The notes under the pieces were generated by a model. The model was not told where the DNA came from. It worked only from the letters and a program-made list of their open reading frames with translations, and did not search any database. Made by a program: the position numbers and the translations under genes. DNA of 64,000 nucleotides from NCBI GenBank assembly GCA_910580075.1, contig CAJTVR010000009.1, positions 18,688 to 82,687 on the forward strand. Reading direction: 5' to 3'. This stretch comes from an uncultured Eubacterium sp. (GTDB lineage: Bacteria; Bacillota; Clostridia; Lachnospirales; Lachnospiraceae). Below, piece by piece: positions 8,769-17,456 of the stretch. How positions within the stretch are numbered: the first letter of the stretch is position 1; each line of letters starts with the position of its first letter.

Positions 8769-9626
8769 ATGGCCTCAATGAGAGACATAAAAAGACGGAA
8801 AAGCAGCATACAGAGTACGCAGCAAATCACAAAAGCCATGAAATTAGTTTCTACCGTAAAACTGCAGAAAGCAAAAACACACGCAGAACAGACGGACCCG
8901 TATTTTCAGCATATGTACCGTACTGTAACATCCATTCTTGCAAGATCGGGCAATATGGATCATCCATATCTGGCGGCAAATGGTTCCGATAAAATAGCGG
9001 TTGTTGTTATTACTTCCAACCGCGGCCTGGCTGGAGGTTATAATTCCAACATTATTAAAATGGTACAAACCAGCGGTCTTCCAAAGGAAAAAGTACTGTT
9101 ATATACGATTGGAAATAAAGGAAGAGAAACACTGGAGCGAAAGGGATACCAGATAGCCCTGGATGCATCGGATGTTATTGAAAGTCCTTCTTACAAGGAT
9201 GCGATGGAAATCTGTGACAAAGTGCTGAAAGATTATGCAGAGGGAAAAATCGGCCAGATTTATCTGGCATATACGCATTTTAAGAATACAGTCGTTCACG
9301 TGCCTACATTTATGAAGCTGCTTCCGGTAGAATTTTCAGATGCAGAGATACAGGCAGCTGATAAAAATCTGATTATGAATTATGAGCCGAATGAAAGGGA
9401 AGCTTTGGATATGATTATTCCAAAGTATGTGACGAGTATTTTTTACGGTGCGCTTGCAGAAGCTGTTGCCAGTGAAAACGGTGCGAGAATGCAGGCAATG
9501 GATTCTGCGACAAGCAATGCGGAAGAGATGATTAGTGATTTGTCTTTGAAATACAACCGTGCCCGTCAGGGTTCGATTACACAGGAGCTGACCGAGATTA
9601 TTGCAGGTGCGGAAGCAATCAGTTAA
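8769..9626 (+). CDS. atpG: ATP synthase F1 subunit gamma
   Basis: Central rotor shaft, 285 residues. The N-terminal helix begins MASMRDIKRRKSSIQSTQQI, and the C-terminal helix ends NRARQGSITQELTEIIAGAEAI, the conserved coiled-coil pair. The SNRGLAGGYNSN motif in the Rossmann-like middle is also present. GGCGGTGA precedes ATG 8769. No disruption seen. Confidence 0.96.
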   Translation: MASMRDIKRRKSSIQSTQQITKAMKLVSTVKLQKAKTHAEQTDPYFQHMYRTVTSILARSGNMDHPYLAANGSDKIAVVVITSNRGLAGGYNSNIIKMVQTSGLPKEKVLLYTIGNKGRETLERKGYQIALDASDVIESPSYKDAMEICDKVLKDYAEGKIGQIYLAYTHFKNTVVHVPTFMKLLPVEFSDAEIQAADKNLIMNYEPNEREALDMIIPKYVTSIFYGALAEAVASENGARMQAMDSATSNAEEMISDLSLKYNRARQGSITQELTEIIAGAEAIS

Positions 9627-9663
9627 GGTCTGGTATTATTTAGAAAAGGAGTGATAGAAAAAA

Positions 9664-11052
9664 ATGGCACAAGCGAATATAGGCAAAATCACTCAGATTG
9701 TTGGTGCTGTCCTGGACATTAAGTTTACAGGAAAACTGCCGGAAATTAACGAAGCGATAGAAATAACGCGTAAAGAAGGCAGCAGACTGATTGTTGAGGC
9801 AGCACAGCATCTGGGAGATGATACCGTTAGATGTATTGCCATGGGACCGACGGACGGACTGATGCGCGGCATGGATGCCGTAGCGAAGGGCTCTGCGATC
9901 AGTGTTCCGGTTGGTGAAAATACATTAGGCCGCATGTTCAATGTACTTGGAGAACCGATTGATGAAATTGATCCTCCGACAGATGTTGAATACAGCCCGA
10001 TTCACAGAAAAGCACCGGCTTTTGAGGAACAGTCCACTTCTGCGGAAATTCTGGAAACTGGTATTAAAGTCGTAGACCTTCTCTGCCCGTATCAGAAGGG
10101 TGGTAAAATCGGTCTGTTTGGCGGTGCAGGCGTAGGAAAAACCGTATTAATTCAGGAGCTGATTCATAATATCGCTACAGAGCACGGCGGCTATTCTGTA
10201 TTTACAGGGGTAGGCGAAAGAACCCGTGAAGGAAATGACCTTTATTATGAAATGAAAGAATCAGGCGTTATCGATAAGACAACGATGGTCTTCGGTCAGA
10301 TGAACGAGCCGCCTGGAGCAAGAATGAGAGTGGCTTTGTCAGGTCTTACAATGGCAGAATATTTCCGTGATAAAGGCGGAAAAGACGTGCTTTTGTTTAT
10401 TGACAATATTTTCCGTTTTACACAGGCTGGTTCAGAAGTATCAGCCCTTCTTGGACGTATGCCTTCAGCTGTAGGTTACCAGCCGACGCTGCAGACAGAG
10501 ATGGGCGCATTACAGGAGCGTATTACATCTACAAAAAATGGCTCTATTACATCTGTACAGGCTGTCTATGTGCCTGCCGATGACTTAACGGACCCTGCTC
10601 CTGCTACAACATTTGCTCATCTGGATGCTACAACAGTATTGGAGCGTTCCATAGCAGAGCTTGGTATTTATCCGGCAGTAGACCCGCTGGCTTCTTCTTC
10701 CAGAATCCTTGACCCTCGTATTGTAGGACAGGAACATTTTGATACAGCCCGCGGTGTACAGGAAATTTTACAGAAATATAAAGAATTACAGGATATTATT
10801 GCGATTCTCGGTATGGATGAACTTTCTGAAGATGATAAGATGGTTGTTAACCGTGCAAGAAAGATTCAGAGATTCTTGTCGCAGCCATTCTTTGTAGCAA
10901 CACAGTTTACAGGACTGGATGGAAAATATGTTCCGGTTACTGAGACAATTCGTGGTTTCCGTGAAATTCTGGAAGGAAAGCATGATGATGTGCCAGAAGG
11001 TCATTTCTTAAATGCAGGAACAATTGATGAAGTACGTGCCCGTGTGAAGTAA
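9664..11052 (+). CDS. atpD: ATP synthase F1 subunit beta
   Basis: Catalytic subunit, 462 residues. P-loop GGAGVGKTVLIQEL, the catalytic Glu in GVGERTREGND, Walker B DVLLFIDNIFRFTQAGSE, the DELSEEDK-like segment as DELSEDDK, and LSQPFFVATQFTG near the C-terminus are all present. AAAGGAGTGA precedes the ATG. Together with alpha it forms the hexamer where ATP is made or hydrolysed. Confidence 0.97.
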   Translation: MAQANIGKITQIVGAVLDIKFTGKLPEINEAIEITRKEGSRLIVEAAQHLGDDTVRCIAMGPTDGLMRGMDAVAKGSAISVPVGENTLGRMFNVLGEPIDEIDPPTDVEYSPIHRKAPAFEEQSTSAEILETGIKVVDLLCPYQKGGKIGLFGGAGVGKTVLIQELIHNIATEHGGYSVFTGVGERTREGNDLYYEMKESGVIDKTTMVFGQMNEPPGARMRVALSGLTMAEYFRDKGGKDVLLFIDNIFRFTQAGSEVSALLGRMPSAVGYQPTLQTEMGALQERITSTKNGSITSVQAVYVPADDLTDPAPATTFAHLDATTVLERSIAELGIYPAVDPLASSSRILDPRIVGQEHFDTARGVQEILQKYKELQDIIAILGMDELSEDDKMVVNRARKIQRFLSQPFFVATQFTGLDGKYVPVTETIRGFREILEGKHDDVPEGHFLNAGTIDEVRARVK

Positions 11053-11064
11053 GGGGTGACGTAT

Positions 11065-11472
11065 ATGGCAGATGCAAATAAATTATTTAAAGTAGAGATT
11101 ATTACGCCGGAACGTGTATTTTATACTGGTGATGCTTCTATGATTGAATTTACCACGACAGAGGGAGATATCGGTGTATATAAAAACCATATACCTCTGA
11201 CGACAGTGCTTGCTCCTGGAATTGTAAAGATTACAGAGAGCGGAGGGGTAAAAAAAGCAGCGGTTCATACCGGTTTTGCTGAGATACTTGGAGATAAAGT
11301 GACGCTGCTGGCTGAAATTGCAGAATGGCCGGAAGAAATAGACAAAAACCGTGCAGAAGAAGCAAAGATGAGAGCTGAACGCAGGCTTAAAGTAAAGGAA
11401 GCCGGGCTGGATGTGAAGCGGGCGGAAATAGCGCTGAAAAAGGCTCTTGTCAGGATTGATGCAGTGAAATAA
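11065..11472 (+). CDS. atpC: ATP synthase F1 subunit epsilon
   Basis: About 135 residues: an N-terminal beta-sandwich (FKVEIITPERVFYTGDASMIEF, EGDIGVYKNHIPLTTVLAPG, HTGFAEILGDKVTLLAE) and a C-terminal helical hairpin from ~residue 90 that can inhibit ATP hydrolysis in this family. A GTG at 11056 is in frame, but AAGGGGTGA at 11051-11059 positions ATG 11065 as the likelier start. Last gene of the operon, followed by a hairpin terminator. Confidence 0.95.
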   Translation: MADANKLFKVEIITPERVFYTGDASMIEFTTTEGDIGVYKNHIPLTTVLAPGIVKITESGGVKKAAVHTGFAEILGDKVTLLAEIAEWPEEIDKNRAEEAKMRAERRLKVKEAGLDVKRAEIALKKALVRIDAVK

Positions 11473-11510
11473 TGGATTGAAAATGTTTTCCTGGAATAAG
11501 GGAATGTTTG

Positions 11511-11553
11511 AAAATAGCTGGAACGATGTTCCGGCTATTTTCTTTATTTTTCT
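11511..11553 (+). terminator. Rho-independent terminator of the atp operon
   Basis: Arms 11511-11524 and 11528-11541 (14 base pairs with one G-T wobble, GAT loop) are followed by a T-rich run. It lies 38 bases after atpC. Confidence 0.85.
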
Positions 11554-11636
11554 GCTTCAGGTTTTTGGGAGAGATGCCTGATGCCCTGGGGGTTTTGTAA
11601 TGCTTTATGCAGTGGCGCTGGCAGGCACTTTTTGGG

Positions 11637-11770
11637 GCTTCTGAGTTTTTGAATAGGAATACAGTGAGCCCCAAATCCTGGATGCTGGCAGAAAATTAAG
11701 AATTTCTAACAGTTCTCCAGAGTCACAGAAAAAGGAAAAAGTTTCTCCGCCCGGCTGGTATCGGATGCAT
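11637..11770. repeat. Dispersed repeat, copy 1
   Basis: Bases ~11690-11762 match 33411-33482 closely (shared core AAAATTAAGAATTTCTAAC, then GAGTCACAGAAAAAGGAAAA and a CCGGCTGGTA end). The flank TTTGGGGCT/AGCCCCAAA (about 11629 and 11673) forms a small inverted repeat. It overlaps no convincing gene; minus-strand reading frames through both copies give similar peptides only because the DNA is repeated. Function unknown. Confidence 0.6.
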
Positions 11771-12768
11771 ATTATAAAAAATTTTATTGGAAGATGTGCT
11801 GGCATGTGTTTATGTAAAGATTTATCTGAATCTTGAAAAGATTTTATCTGTTTGGGAAATATATTATGTATGATTTTTGGTTTTTTTATAAATTTTAGCA
11901 TGTTATTTTCTTTAGAATATTTTTAAAGAATATGAATAACTGTTTGGAATATCTTCTTTTTTCTTGATCTTAAATATCATGTATTGACGCTTGATTATTA
12001 TAAAGTTATTTTTGTGATATTTTATAAAATTTTCAGATAATTCAAAGTTCAAAATGATAAAAACAAATAAAAAAGGAAGATGAAATTTCATAATTATTCA
12101 ATTTATATATAAGATATATAATTTTTACTTTGAGTTAGCTAAAAAATAATGGATTAATTTTATTAAAATATTTTAATTTTTCAGATATGTCAAGTTTTTA
12201 AGTAAATACAATATATATAAAAACAATTAATGTATGCATATTTTTACATATTTATAAATTAATAATAGGTATAAATATGGTTATTGTTAATAAAAATGAT
12301 TTTTGCTGAAACATGTAACATGATAATAATATAGATATTCATGACAACAATACTGGTACGGCAGCAATGCTGATTTTCTTATTTGTAATCTTATTTTTCG
12401 AATCTCATCAGGATTTTGCATTTTTATGATTTTATGCATATAGAAAATGGAAAATGTGAAATATTAAAATGCAGCAGCGGTTCTTAAAAATATTTTCCGT
12501 AAAATGTGCTTCAAAGTACAGATCTGAAATTTATGAGGCACGGCAGGCTAAGCTGATTCTATAAATTCTTTGCAAGCGGAGAGTATAGATTTCTGGGAAT
12601 GATTTTTAAGACACATTTCTGGTGAAATTTTTGATTTGTGACTAATGTTTTTGATCATGTGGGATTGACGTTCCTATCCGGCTGGCTGCCGGACAGGGCG
12701 GTCTAAAAGTAAAAAGTTAATTGTGCTATTTTGTTTAAATTATGATTAAATAAATTATTCTTCTTTTC
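11771..12768. other. AT-rich region without recognised genes
   Basis: About 1 kb between the repeat and the small membrane-protein gene. It is very rich in A and T, has many stops in all frames and no ribosome site followed by a sustained ORF. A short GC-rich segment at 12675-12705 (CCGGCTGGCTGCCGG) is its only compositional contrast. I see no RNA gene or coding region here. Confidence 0.5.
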
Positions 12769-13101
12769 TTATATAAGTGCAATTGTGATTACAGAGCCGA
12801 TAGCGCCTAATGCCAGAAACAGAATCCCTGCTCCAGCCCGCTTTTTTCTGCTTTCGATTTCATGGATCATTTCTTTGCTCATATTTATAACAGGATATTT
12901 TCTTCTTGAAATAAGATACATAATCAGCCCGGCAGAATTATTGCCGCTTGCGGCAAGCAGTCCCCATAATCTGGGATGGCTTAATCCTCTGGCTTGTGCA
13001 TCTAAAGAAGCGATCTTAAAAAGCTGAAAACCTGCGTGCAGTGCCCCTGTAATGATGGCTGCAAAGCACACGATGCCGAATGCAGTTACTTGTGTATTCA
13101 T
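12769..13101 (-). CDS. Small membrane protein paired with XRE regulator
   Basis: 110 residues from ATG 13101, which has AAAGGAG eight bases upstream; the longer ORF reading into the preceding gene is not needed. Three hydrophobic stretches are visible (residues ~6-27, ~45-62 weaker, ~90-110), with a basic segment SRRKYPVINMSKEMIHEIESRKKRAG between the last two. I do not recognise a family. It lies 14 bases after the XRE regulator and is surely co-transcribed, so it may be the regulated target or a membrane partner. Confidence 0.6.
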   Translation of the reverse strand: MNTQVTAFGIVCFAAIITGALHAGFQLFKIASLDAQARGLSHPRLWGLLAASGNNSAGLIMYLISRRKYPVINMSKEMIHEIESRKKRAGAGILFLALGAIGSVITIALI

Positions 13102-13115
13102 ATCAGACTCCTTTC

Positions 13116-13523
13116 TTATAAACGCTTGATGATTTGATAGAGCATGAGTGAAAAACTGACGATAGCCAGCACAAAGACTGCAGATAAGTACACATCCCTG
13201 TTCGGAGCTATACATGACAGCAATACTAATGTGAGAAGAAGAACTATATTAGCAATTACTGTTACAGCCAGCTTTTTGTTGCTCTTTACGATGTCTGTGC
13301 TTTCTTCCAGATGTTCAAGCATACAATTATCCCCTTTCAGTAATTCGTCAAGGCTGATCTCATAAAGGTCACTCAGACTGACAACACTCATTATATCTGG
13401 ATAGGATTTTTCATTTTCCCAGTTTGAGATTGTCTGGCGTGATACCTGGATTTTTTCTGCAACTGCCTCCTGGGTAAATCCTTTTTGAATCCTGGCACTC
13501 TTTAGCTTTTTTCCGATTTCCAT
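13116..13523 (-). CDS. XRE-family regulator with C-terminal membrane helices
   Basis: 135 residues. Residues 3-60 are a Cro/CI-type helix-turn-helix (GFTQEAVAEKIQVSRQTISNWENEKSYPD). Residues ~83-104 and ~110-130 are two hydrophobic helices, so the DNA-binding domain is probably tethered to the membrane. ATG 13523 follows AGGAGG. The order of regulator then small membrane protein is common for membrane-linked stress regulators in Firmicutes, but the signal is unknown. A possible operator hairpin lies about 90 bases upstream at 13613-13638. Confidence 0.75.
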   Translation of the reverse strand: MEIGKKLKSARIQKGFTQEAVAEKIQVSRQTISNWENEKSYPDIMSVVSLSDLYEISLDELLKGDNCMLEHLEESTDIVKSNKKLAVTVIANIVLLLTLVLLSCIAPNRDVYLSAVFVLAIVSFSLMLYQIIKRL

Positions 13524-13612
13524 GTCTGCCTCCTTTCTCTGACCTTGTTTCCTGATTATCATACGTCAAATAGAGGAAATAGTCTATCAAATATCTTTTC
13601 CATGGATAAAAA

Positions 13613-13638
13613 ATGGTGTAAAAATCCTTTTACATCAT
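13613..13638. promoter_or_regulatory. Inverted repeat upstream of the XRE gene
   Basis: ATGGTGTAAAA (13613-13623) and TTTTACATCAT (13628-13638) are inverted with one mismatch around a four-base centre. It could be an operator for the adjacent XRE protein, or a terminator shared with the recombinase gene. Confidence 0.4.
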
Positions 13639-13731
13639 GCCATTATGTCATTTAAGAGTATAGGATGAGAGGGATTCCATAATGATTTTCTTTTGGTCTT
13701 TAGTTCAAAATAGTGTGGTGCTGACGGTTAG

Positions 13732-14310
13732 TTATAAAATAAGTTTTAAATATACATAATCTTTTTCATCCTGATCTATGCCCAGATATTTTTTTGTAAT
13801 CTGATAGGAGGAATGGTTATAGATTTCCATAAGCAGCACGGGCGGTACTCCCTGCTGCCATGCATGATATCCAAATGTTTTACGAAGAGAATGGCAGCTG
13901 ATATGTTCAATGTGCAGAGAGTTACGGGCAGCATCCCTGATAATGCGAAAGGCTTGTGAACGGCAGAGAGGCACAGCGGGAGTTGTATTTTTGGAGAATA
14001 TGTAATCAAAAGGCTGTGGATTTCGGGTTTCTTTATAATTCTTCAGTGCTTCTGTAACATGACTGTTGAGAGCAACTGATTTTTGTTTTCCTGTTTTTTT
14101 CTCTAAAATATTCAGATGGGTCTGGAATATTTGAAGAGGAAAGTCAAATACATCTTTCCACTGGAGATTGAGAATATCGCTGATACGAAGTGCTGTGTGC
14201 AGTCCGAAGATGACCAGGGCATAGTTTCTTGGTACAGGATGAACGCTGTTGTAGTATTCCATAAATGTTTTTAATTCCTCTTTGCTTTTTATCGGCTGTG
14301 TTGTTCCCAT
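13732..14310 (-). CDS. Catalytic-domain-only tyrosine recombinase (FimB/FimE-sized)
   Basis: 192 residues. It contains the catalytic set of the lambda-integrase family: Arg42 (TALRISDILNLQW), a Lys in KKTGK (72-75), His140 and Arg143 (HSLRKTFGYHAW), His166 (NHSSYQITKKYLGI) and nucleophile Tyr175. There is no separate arm-binding or SAM-like core domain, giving the size of FimB/FimE invertases rather than of phage integrases. It stands alone in a gene-poor region next to a 15-bp repeat array. No flanking invertible segment with clear inverted repeats was found. It may act on a distant site. Confidence 0.82.
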   Translation of the reverse strand: MGTTQPIKSKEELKTFMEYYNSVHPVPRNYALVIFGLHTALRISDILNLQWKDVFDFPLQIFQTHLNILEKKTGKQKSVALNSHVTEALKNYKETRNPQPFDYIFSKNTTPAVPLCRSQAFRIIRDAARNSLHIEHISCHSLRKTFGYHAWQQGVPPVLLMEIYNHSSYQITKKYLGIDQDEKDYVYLKLIL

Positions 14311-14466
14311 AATTCCTGCTTTCCGGCATGTGATGCATTTTTGTTTTTATTATAAACACATCGTGTACACTATGGGTGAACTGTAACAAGTTTATACAGC
14401 ACATTTGTGAACACATGAGCTGGCAAATGGTAAGAGTAGTTTATAAATATCTTGAATATATAGCAG

Positions 14467-14700
14467 CGAAGTATGCAGTCAGGAAGTGTGCAGAGGGAAA
14501 GTGTACAGCCGGAGAGTAACGGTCAGGAAGCGTGCAGTAAGAAAGTGTACAGACAGTTAGTATACAGCTGGGAAGTGTACAGCTGGAGAGTTGGAGAGTA
14601 TATTGCATGAAAGTGTGCAGCAAGGAAGTGTGCAGCATGAAAGAATGTAGCAAGACGGTGTACAGCAAGAAAGTTTGAAACAGGAAGGTATGCCGGGAAG
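14467..14700. repeat. Degenerate 15-bp minisatellite
   Basis: About sixteen imperfect units with consensus near RAAGTGTRCAGCARG run head to tail, for example GAAGTGTACAGCTGG, AAAGTGTGCAGCAAG and GAAGTGTGCAGCATG. A few units have lost a base. The minus strand gives a 75-residue repetitive frame with no credible start. No coding function is claimed. Confidence 0.8.
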
Positions 14701-15680
14701 GATAGAATAGCGAAAAATCTTTGTGATTGATAAATAAGAAAGTATAGAAGGAAATTAAAGAATTCTTATTACAGATAAAATTATGTCAGAATCTTATAAA
14801 GATTTAAGAACACTGTTTTATATCAGCCATTGAATTGAACAATATAAATAGAAACAAAGGACAAGTTAAATAGATAAGCCGGCTATATTTATAATATATA
14901 AGAATCTGATGATGAACATTCTAAGGGAATAGGATACAGAGTATGAGTATTTTTCTGTATATAAAACTATATATTTAATATTTCAGAAAAATATGCAGTT
15001 TAGAACAGAATTGATATAAAAAATAATCCAGCAATTTTATAAGTAAATTGAATTATATTTTAATATTTATTATATTATAAGTGAATAATAAGAATATATA
15101 TTTTTCATATCTTCTAATATTTCCACTTATACATATAATTATATTTGGAATTACTAGAAATTTTCTTAATTTCACTCATAAAAAATAAGAAGTATTTATA
15201 TAAAATGTATAAAAATATATAAATTTTTTTGACAAGTGGTAAAAAAAATACATATTATAAATATGATATATTTTTGTTTTTATTTATTCATTGTATCTGG
15301 AACACTTTAGGAATCGTATTTGCCTCCAGGTATCAAAAACCATGTACACAAGTTTATTTTAATGAATCTGAAATAGCATTTACTTCTGCTCAAAAAATCT
15401 AGTTTCTTAATAGGATACCAAAATACAGCTGTTAAAGGTATTGATTTGGACAATTTTGAAAACGAAAAGCTGTCTATATGGTTATGTGTCCAAAGGTGAG
15501 AGAAGCAAAACTGGTACAGGCATATAATATTTGAAAAATATAAGAATGAACAGCTTTCATGTGGATAAAACACTAATTATTAAAAAATAGTGGAAAATAG
15601 CAGGGAAAAAACTCTGAGTTGTTGATAAAAACAGCATATTGTTAATAACTATAGGTCTTGTTTTTCTTACATAAAAATAA
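14701..15680. other. Very AT-rich region, no recognised gene
   Basis: From the minisatellite to the terminator of the 63-residue gene the sequence is extremely AT-rich. A plus-strand stretch around 15414-15499 reads GYQNTAVKGIDLDNFENEK with natural-looking composition but no start and an early stop, so it may be a scrap of a lost gene. Nothing else is supported. Confidence 0.4.
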
Positions 15681-15711
15681 GGACGCAAGCTATATGAATA
15701 GACTTGCGCCC
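15661..15711 (-). terminator. Terminator of the 63-residue gene
   Basis: GGACGCAAG (15681-15689) pairs with CTTGCGCCC (15703-15711), with extra pairing inside the loop. On the minus strand it is followed by a T-rich run (15661-15680). It lies 30 bases beyond the stop. Confidence 0.75.
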
Positions 15712-15740
15712 GGTCAGTTTATTGTTTAATTGTTTCATGC

Positions 15741-15932
15741 TTATTCTTTGATTCTGTCTATATCGATCAGATTTACCCCGATCACGTTGAGTAAAGCCTT
15801 TAACGAAAGATATTCTTCTTTTAATATAGAATATGTTTCACTTGCGTTTTCTTTTTTCGCAGCTAACATATATCTTTGAATTTTTTTAAACTGTTCAATA
15901 GTATCTTTTGCAATTTCTGCATTACTTGGCAT
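15741..15932 (-). CDS. Small conserved-looking helical protein, 63 residues
   Basis: ATG 15932 has AGGAGGTGG at the right distance, the ORF is closed by a strong terminator, and composition is protein-like, so this is a real gene. The product is charged and probably all-helical (NAEIAKDTIEQFKKIQRYMLAAKKE then ETYSILKEEYLSLKALLNVIGVNLIDIDRIKE). No membrane segment, signal or metal motif is seen. I do not recognise the family. It is isolated in a gene-poor region. Confidence 0.65.
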   Translation of the reverse strand: MPSNAEIAKDTIEQFKKIQRYMLAAKKENASETYSILKEEYLSLKALLNVIGVNLIDIDRIKE

Positions 15933-16269
15933 ATTTCCACCTCCTGATTATGACAAACGGCTGCTTTTTACGATGTATTTTTTTGTACTGTTAACGCATA
16001 TCTTTAGATTTTGGTAAAATCTTCCATTGCTTTCTTGTATAATATTTAAATTTAGATTAAAGACATACAATAACCTCCTCAATTATAGAACCAGTTGTTT
16101 GGATATATTTAATATATCATAATTGGGGTGTTAAGTCTAATTCTTTATAAGAAATATATTCTGACTGCTGGAAAAATATTAAATGCCTGGCAATTTCTCT
16201 TGTTATAATTTTACTGTAAAACATTTCATATTATGTCTGCAGTGTCCAAAGCAGTACAATAAAAATAAT
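15933..16269. other. Intergenic region with a small palindrome
   Basis: Separates the 63-residue gene (minus) from the SRP RNA (plus). AGATTTTGGTAAAATCT at 16006-16022 is a perfect inverted repeat (7-base arms, 3-base centre) about 75 bases upstream of the minus-strand gene and could be an operator. No ORF with a ribosome site is present. Confidence 0.4.
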
Positions 16270-16298
16270 TTGACAATCTAAATAAAACACTATATAAT
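16270..16298 (+). promoter_or_regulatory. Consensus sigma-A promoter of SRP RNA
   Basis: TTGACA (16270-16275), 17 bases, TATAAT (16293-16298): a perfect match to consensus with ideal spacing. Transcription would begin near 16305, exactly where the RNA's terminal stem begins. Confidence 0.9.
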
Positions 16299-16304
16299 AA
16301 GATT

Positions 16305-16565
16305 CGGACAGCCGGGGCGCTAGCGGTGCCCTGTACCAGCAATCCGCTATAGCTGGGGTCATATCCTGCCTCGGGTCTTTAGATAATAAAGCAGCCTCTG
16401 GTAAGTGGCGATGACGTCTGGGTCTTACGCAACAGGAACCTGTGAACTGTGTCAGGTCAGGAATGGAGCAGCACTAAGCAGGACCTCTTGTGTGCCGTAA
16501 GGGTGCCTGGGCCGAGTTAACTGCCAGAGTAACGTTTAGGATCGGGATTCAAAGCAGGATGTCCT
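16305..16565 (+). ncRNA. ffs: Large-type signal recognition particle RNA
   Basis: About 260 bases, matching the Bacillus/Clostridium large SRP RNA (with Alu domain) rather than the ~110-base enterobacterial 4.5S form. The ends pair (GGACA at 16306-16310 with TGTCC at 16560-16564). The S-domain apex carries the conserved GTCAGGTCAGGAATGGAGCA and GCACTAAGCAG segments that bind Ffh. The 5' GCCGGGGCGCTAGCGGTGCC loop region corresponds to the Alu domain. It binds Ffh and targets membrane-protein ribosomes to FtsY. No tRNA or protein gene overlaps it. Confidence 0.92.
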
Positions 16566-16596
16566 TATAAAATGCTAATATGATGTTTTACATGCG

Positions 16597-16625
16597 CGCG
16601 GGATAGTAAATGCCTGCGTTTTTTT
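16597..16625 (+). terminator. Probable SRP RNA terminator
   Basis: CGCGGG (16597-16602) pairs with CCTGCG (16613-16618) and is followed by seven T residues. It lies 30 bases past the mature RNA end. Confidence 0.7.
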
Positions 16626-16654
16626 GTATTTAAAAGCTAAAAAATGGAGGAAAT

Positions 16655-17305
16655 ATGATAAAAGCAGTAATATTCGACATGGACGGACTGATGATTGATA
16701 CTGAAAAGCTGCTGGTAAAATACTGGCTGGAGGCAGCACGTTATTATGGTTATTCTATGAATCCGAACCATATTATCGGAATTCGGAGTATGGAACCAAA
16801 ACATGCCGCATCGAAACTGAAGGCAGAAATTGGACAGGATTTTGATTATTACAAAGTAAGAAACCTGCGAAAAAAACTGATGGGTGAACATATAGAAAAA
16901 TATGGCCTGGAAGAAAAGAGAGGCCTGGGAGAACTTCTGGATTATCTGAAGTCACATCACTATCTGACAGCAGTTGCAACAGCTACAGATTATGAACGTA
17001 CCTGTCAGTATCTTACATCTTTAGGGCGGATGGAATATTTTGATGAGATTGTCTGCGCTTCTATGGTTGAACATGGCAAGCCTGAGCCGGATATTTATTT
17101 GGAAGCGGCTAAAAGGCTGAAAACGGAGCCTTTTGCATGTATGGCTTTAGAAGATTCTCCAAACGGGATTTTGTCTGCATACCGTGCCGGAATGTATCCT
17201 GTGATGGTACCGGACCTGAGCCAGCCAGATGAAGAAACAGCTAAACTGCTGTACGGGTGTGTGGAGAATCTGTCAAAAGTAACTGCGTTACTGGAAATGC
17301 AATAG
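16655..17305 (+). CDS. HAD-superfamily phosphatase/phosphomutase (PGMB-like)
   Basis: 216 residues. Motif I FDMDGLMIDTE supplies the nucleophile Asp and acid Asp; motif II is ATATDYERT; the motif III Lys is in EHGKPEPDIY; motif IV is LEDSPNGILSAYRAGM. A four-helix cap between motifs I and II (residues ~18-85) marks subclass I, as in beta-phosphoglucomutase, phosphoglycolate and sugar-phosphate phosphatases. Its substrate cannot be told from sequence. ATG 16655 has TGGAGG upstream. It is a single gene between the SRP RNA and the BlaI operator. Confidence 0.88.
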   Translation: MIKAVIFDMDGLMIDTEKLLVKYWLEAARYYGYSMNPNHIIGIRSMEPKHAASKLKAEIGQDFDYYKVRNLRKKLMGEHIEKYGLEEKRGLGELLDYLKSHHYLTAVATATDYERTCQYLTSLGRMEYFDEIVCASMVEHGKPEPDIYLEAAKRLKTEPFACMALEDSPNGILSAYRAGMYPVMVPDLSQPDEETAKLLYGCVENLSKVTALLEMQ

Positions 17306-17378
17306 CTGGTAACTGTTCGGGAAGTTCTGTGTATATGCTGTGCAGTCCGTATGAATCTGAAATACTGAAAAAATTATA

Positions 17379-17438
17379 TTGACATTAAGGGTCTAATGCA
17401 TTAAACTTTTCTTAGAGAGTTTAATGCATTAGACCCTT
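17379..17438 (+). promoter_or_regulatory. Promoter with double BlaI-type operator
   Basis: TTGACA (17379-17384) and TAAACT (17402-17407), 17 bases apart, drive the blaI-like gene. Two arms of 21 bases (17387-17407 and 17418-17438) are perfect inverted copies separated by 10 bases. Each arm is itself a near-dyad, GTYTAATGCATTARAC, suitable for one BlaI dimer. The first covers the spacer and -10; the second sits just downstream. Confidence 0.85.
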
Positions 17439-17456
17439 TTTGAAAGGAGAATTCAA

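Noticed and set aside
11605..11901. Minus-strand 98-residue ORF, similar to the 61-residue ORF at 33380-33565
   Set aside because: The peptide similarity follows from the dispersed DNA repeat; neither has a ribosome site or conserved start, and the frames differ outside the repeat.
13563..14400. Invertible promoter segment controlled by the FimB-sized recombinase
   Set aside because: I looked for flanking inverted repeats around a promoter and found only the short 13613-13638 dyad, which is not a pair of separated recombination sites.
14441..14668. Minus-strand 75-residue ORF rich in Leu, His, Thr and Cys
   Set aside because: Its pattern is the translation of the 15-bp minisatellite; no ribosome site, and unit indels would break it.
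14467..14700. Possible CRISPR array
   Set aside because: Units are ~15 bp, contiguous and degenerate, with no spacers of even length and no cas genes nearby.
15307..15573. Minus-strand 88-residue ORF
   Set aside because: No ribosome site, aromatic/Ser-rich composition typical of an antisense AT-rich frame. The plus strand has a more protein-like scrap, but it is also broken.
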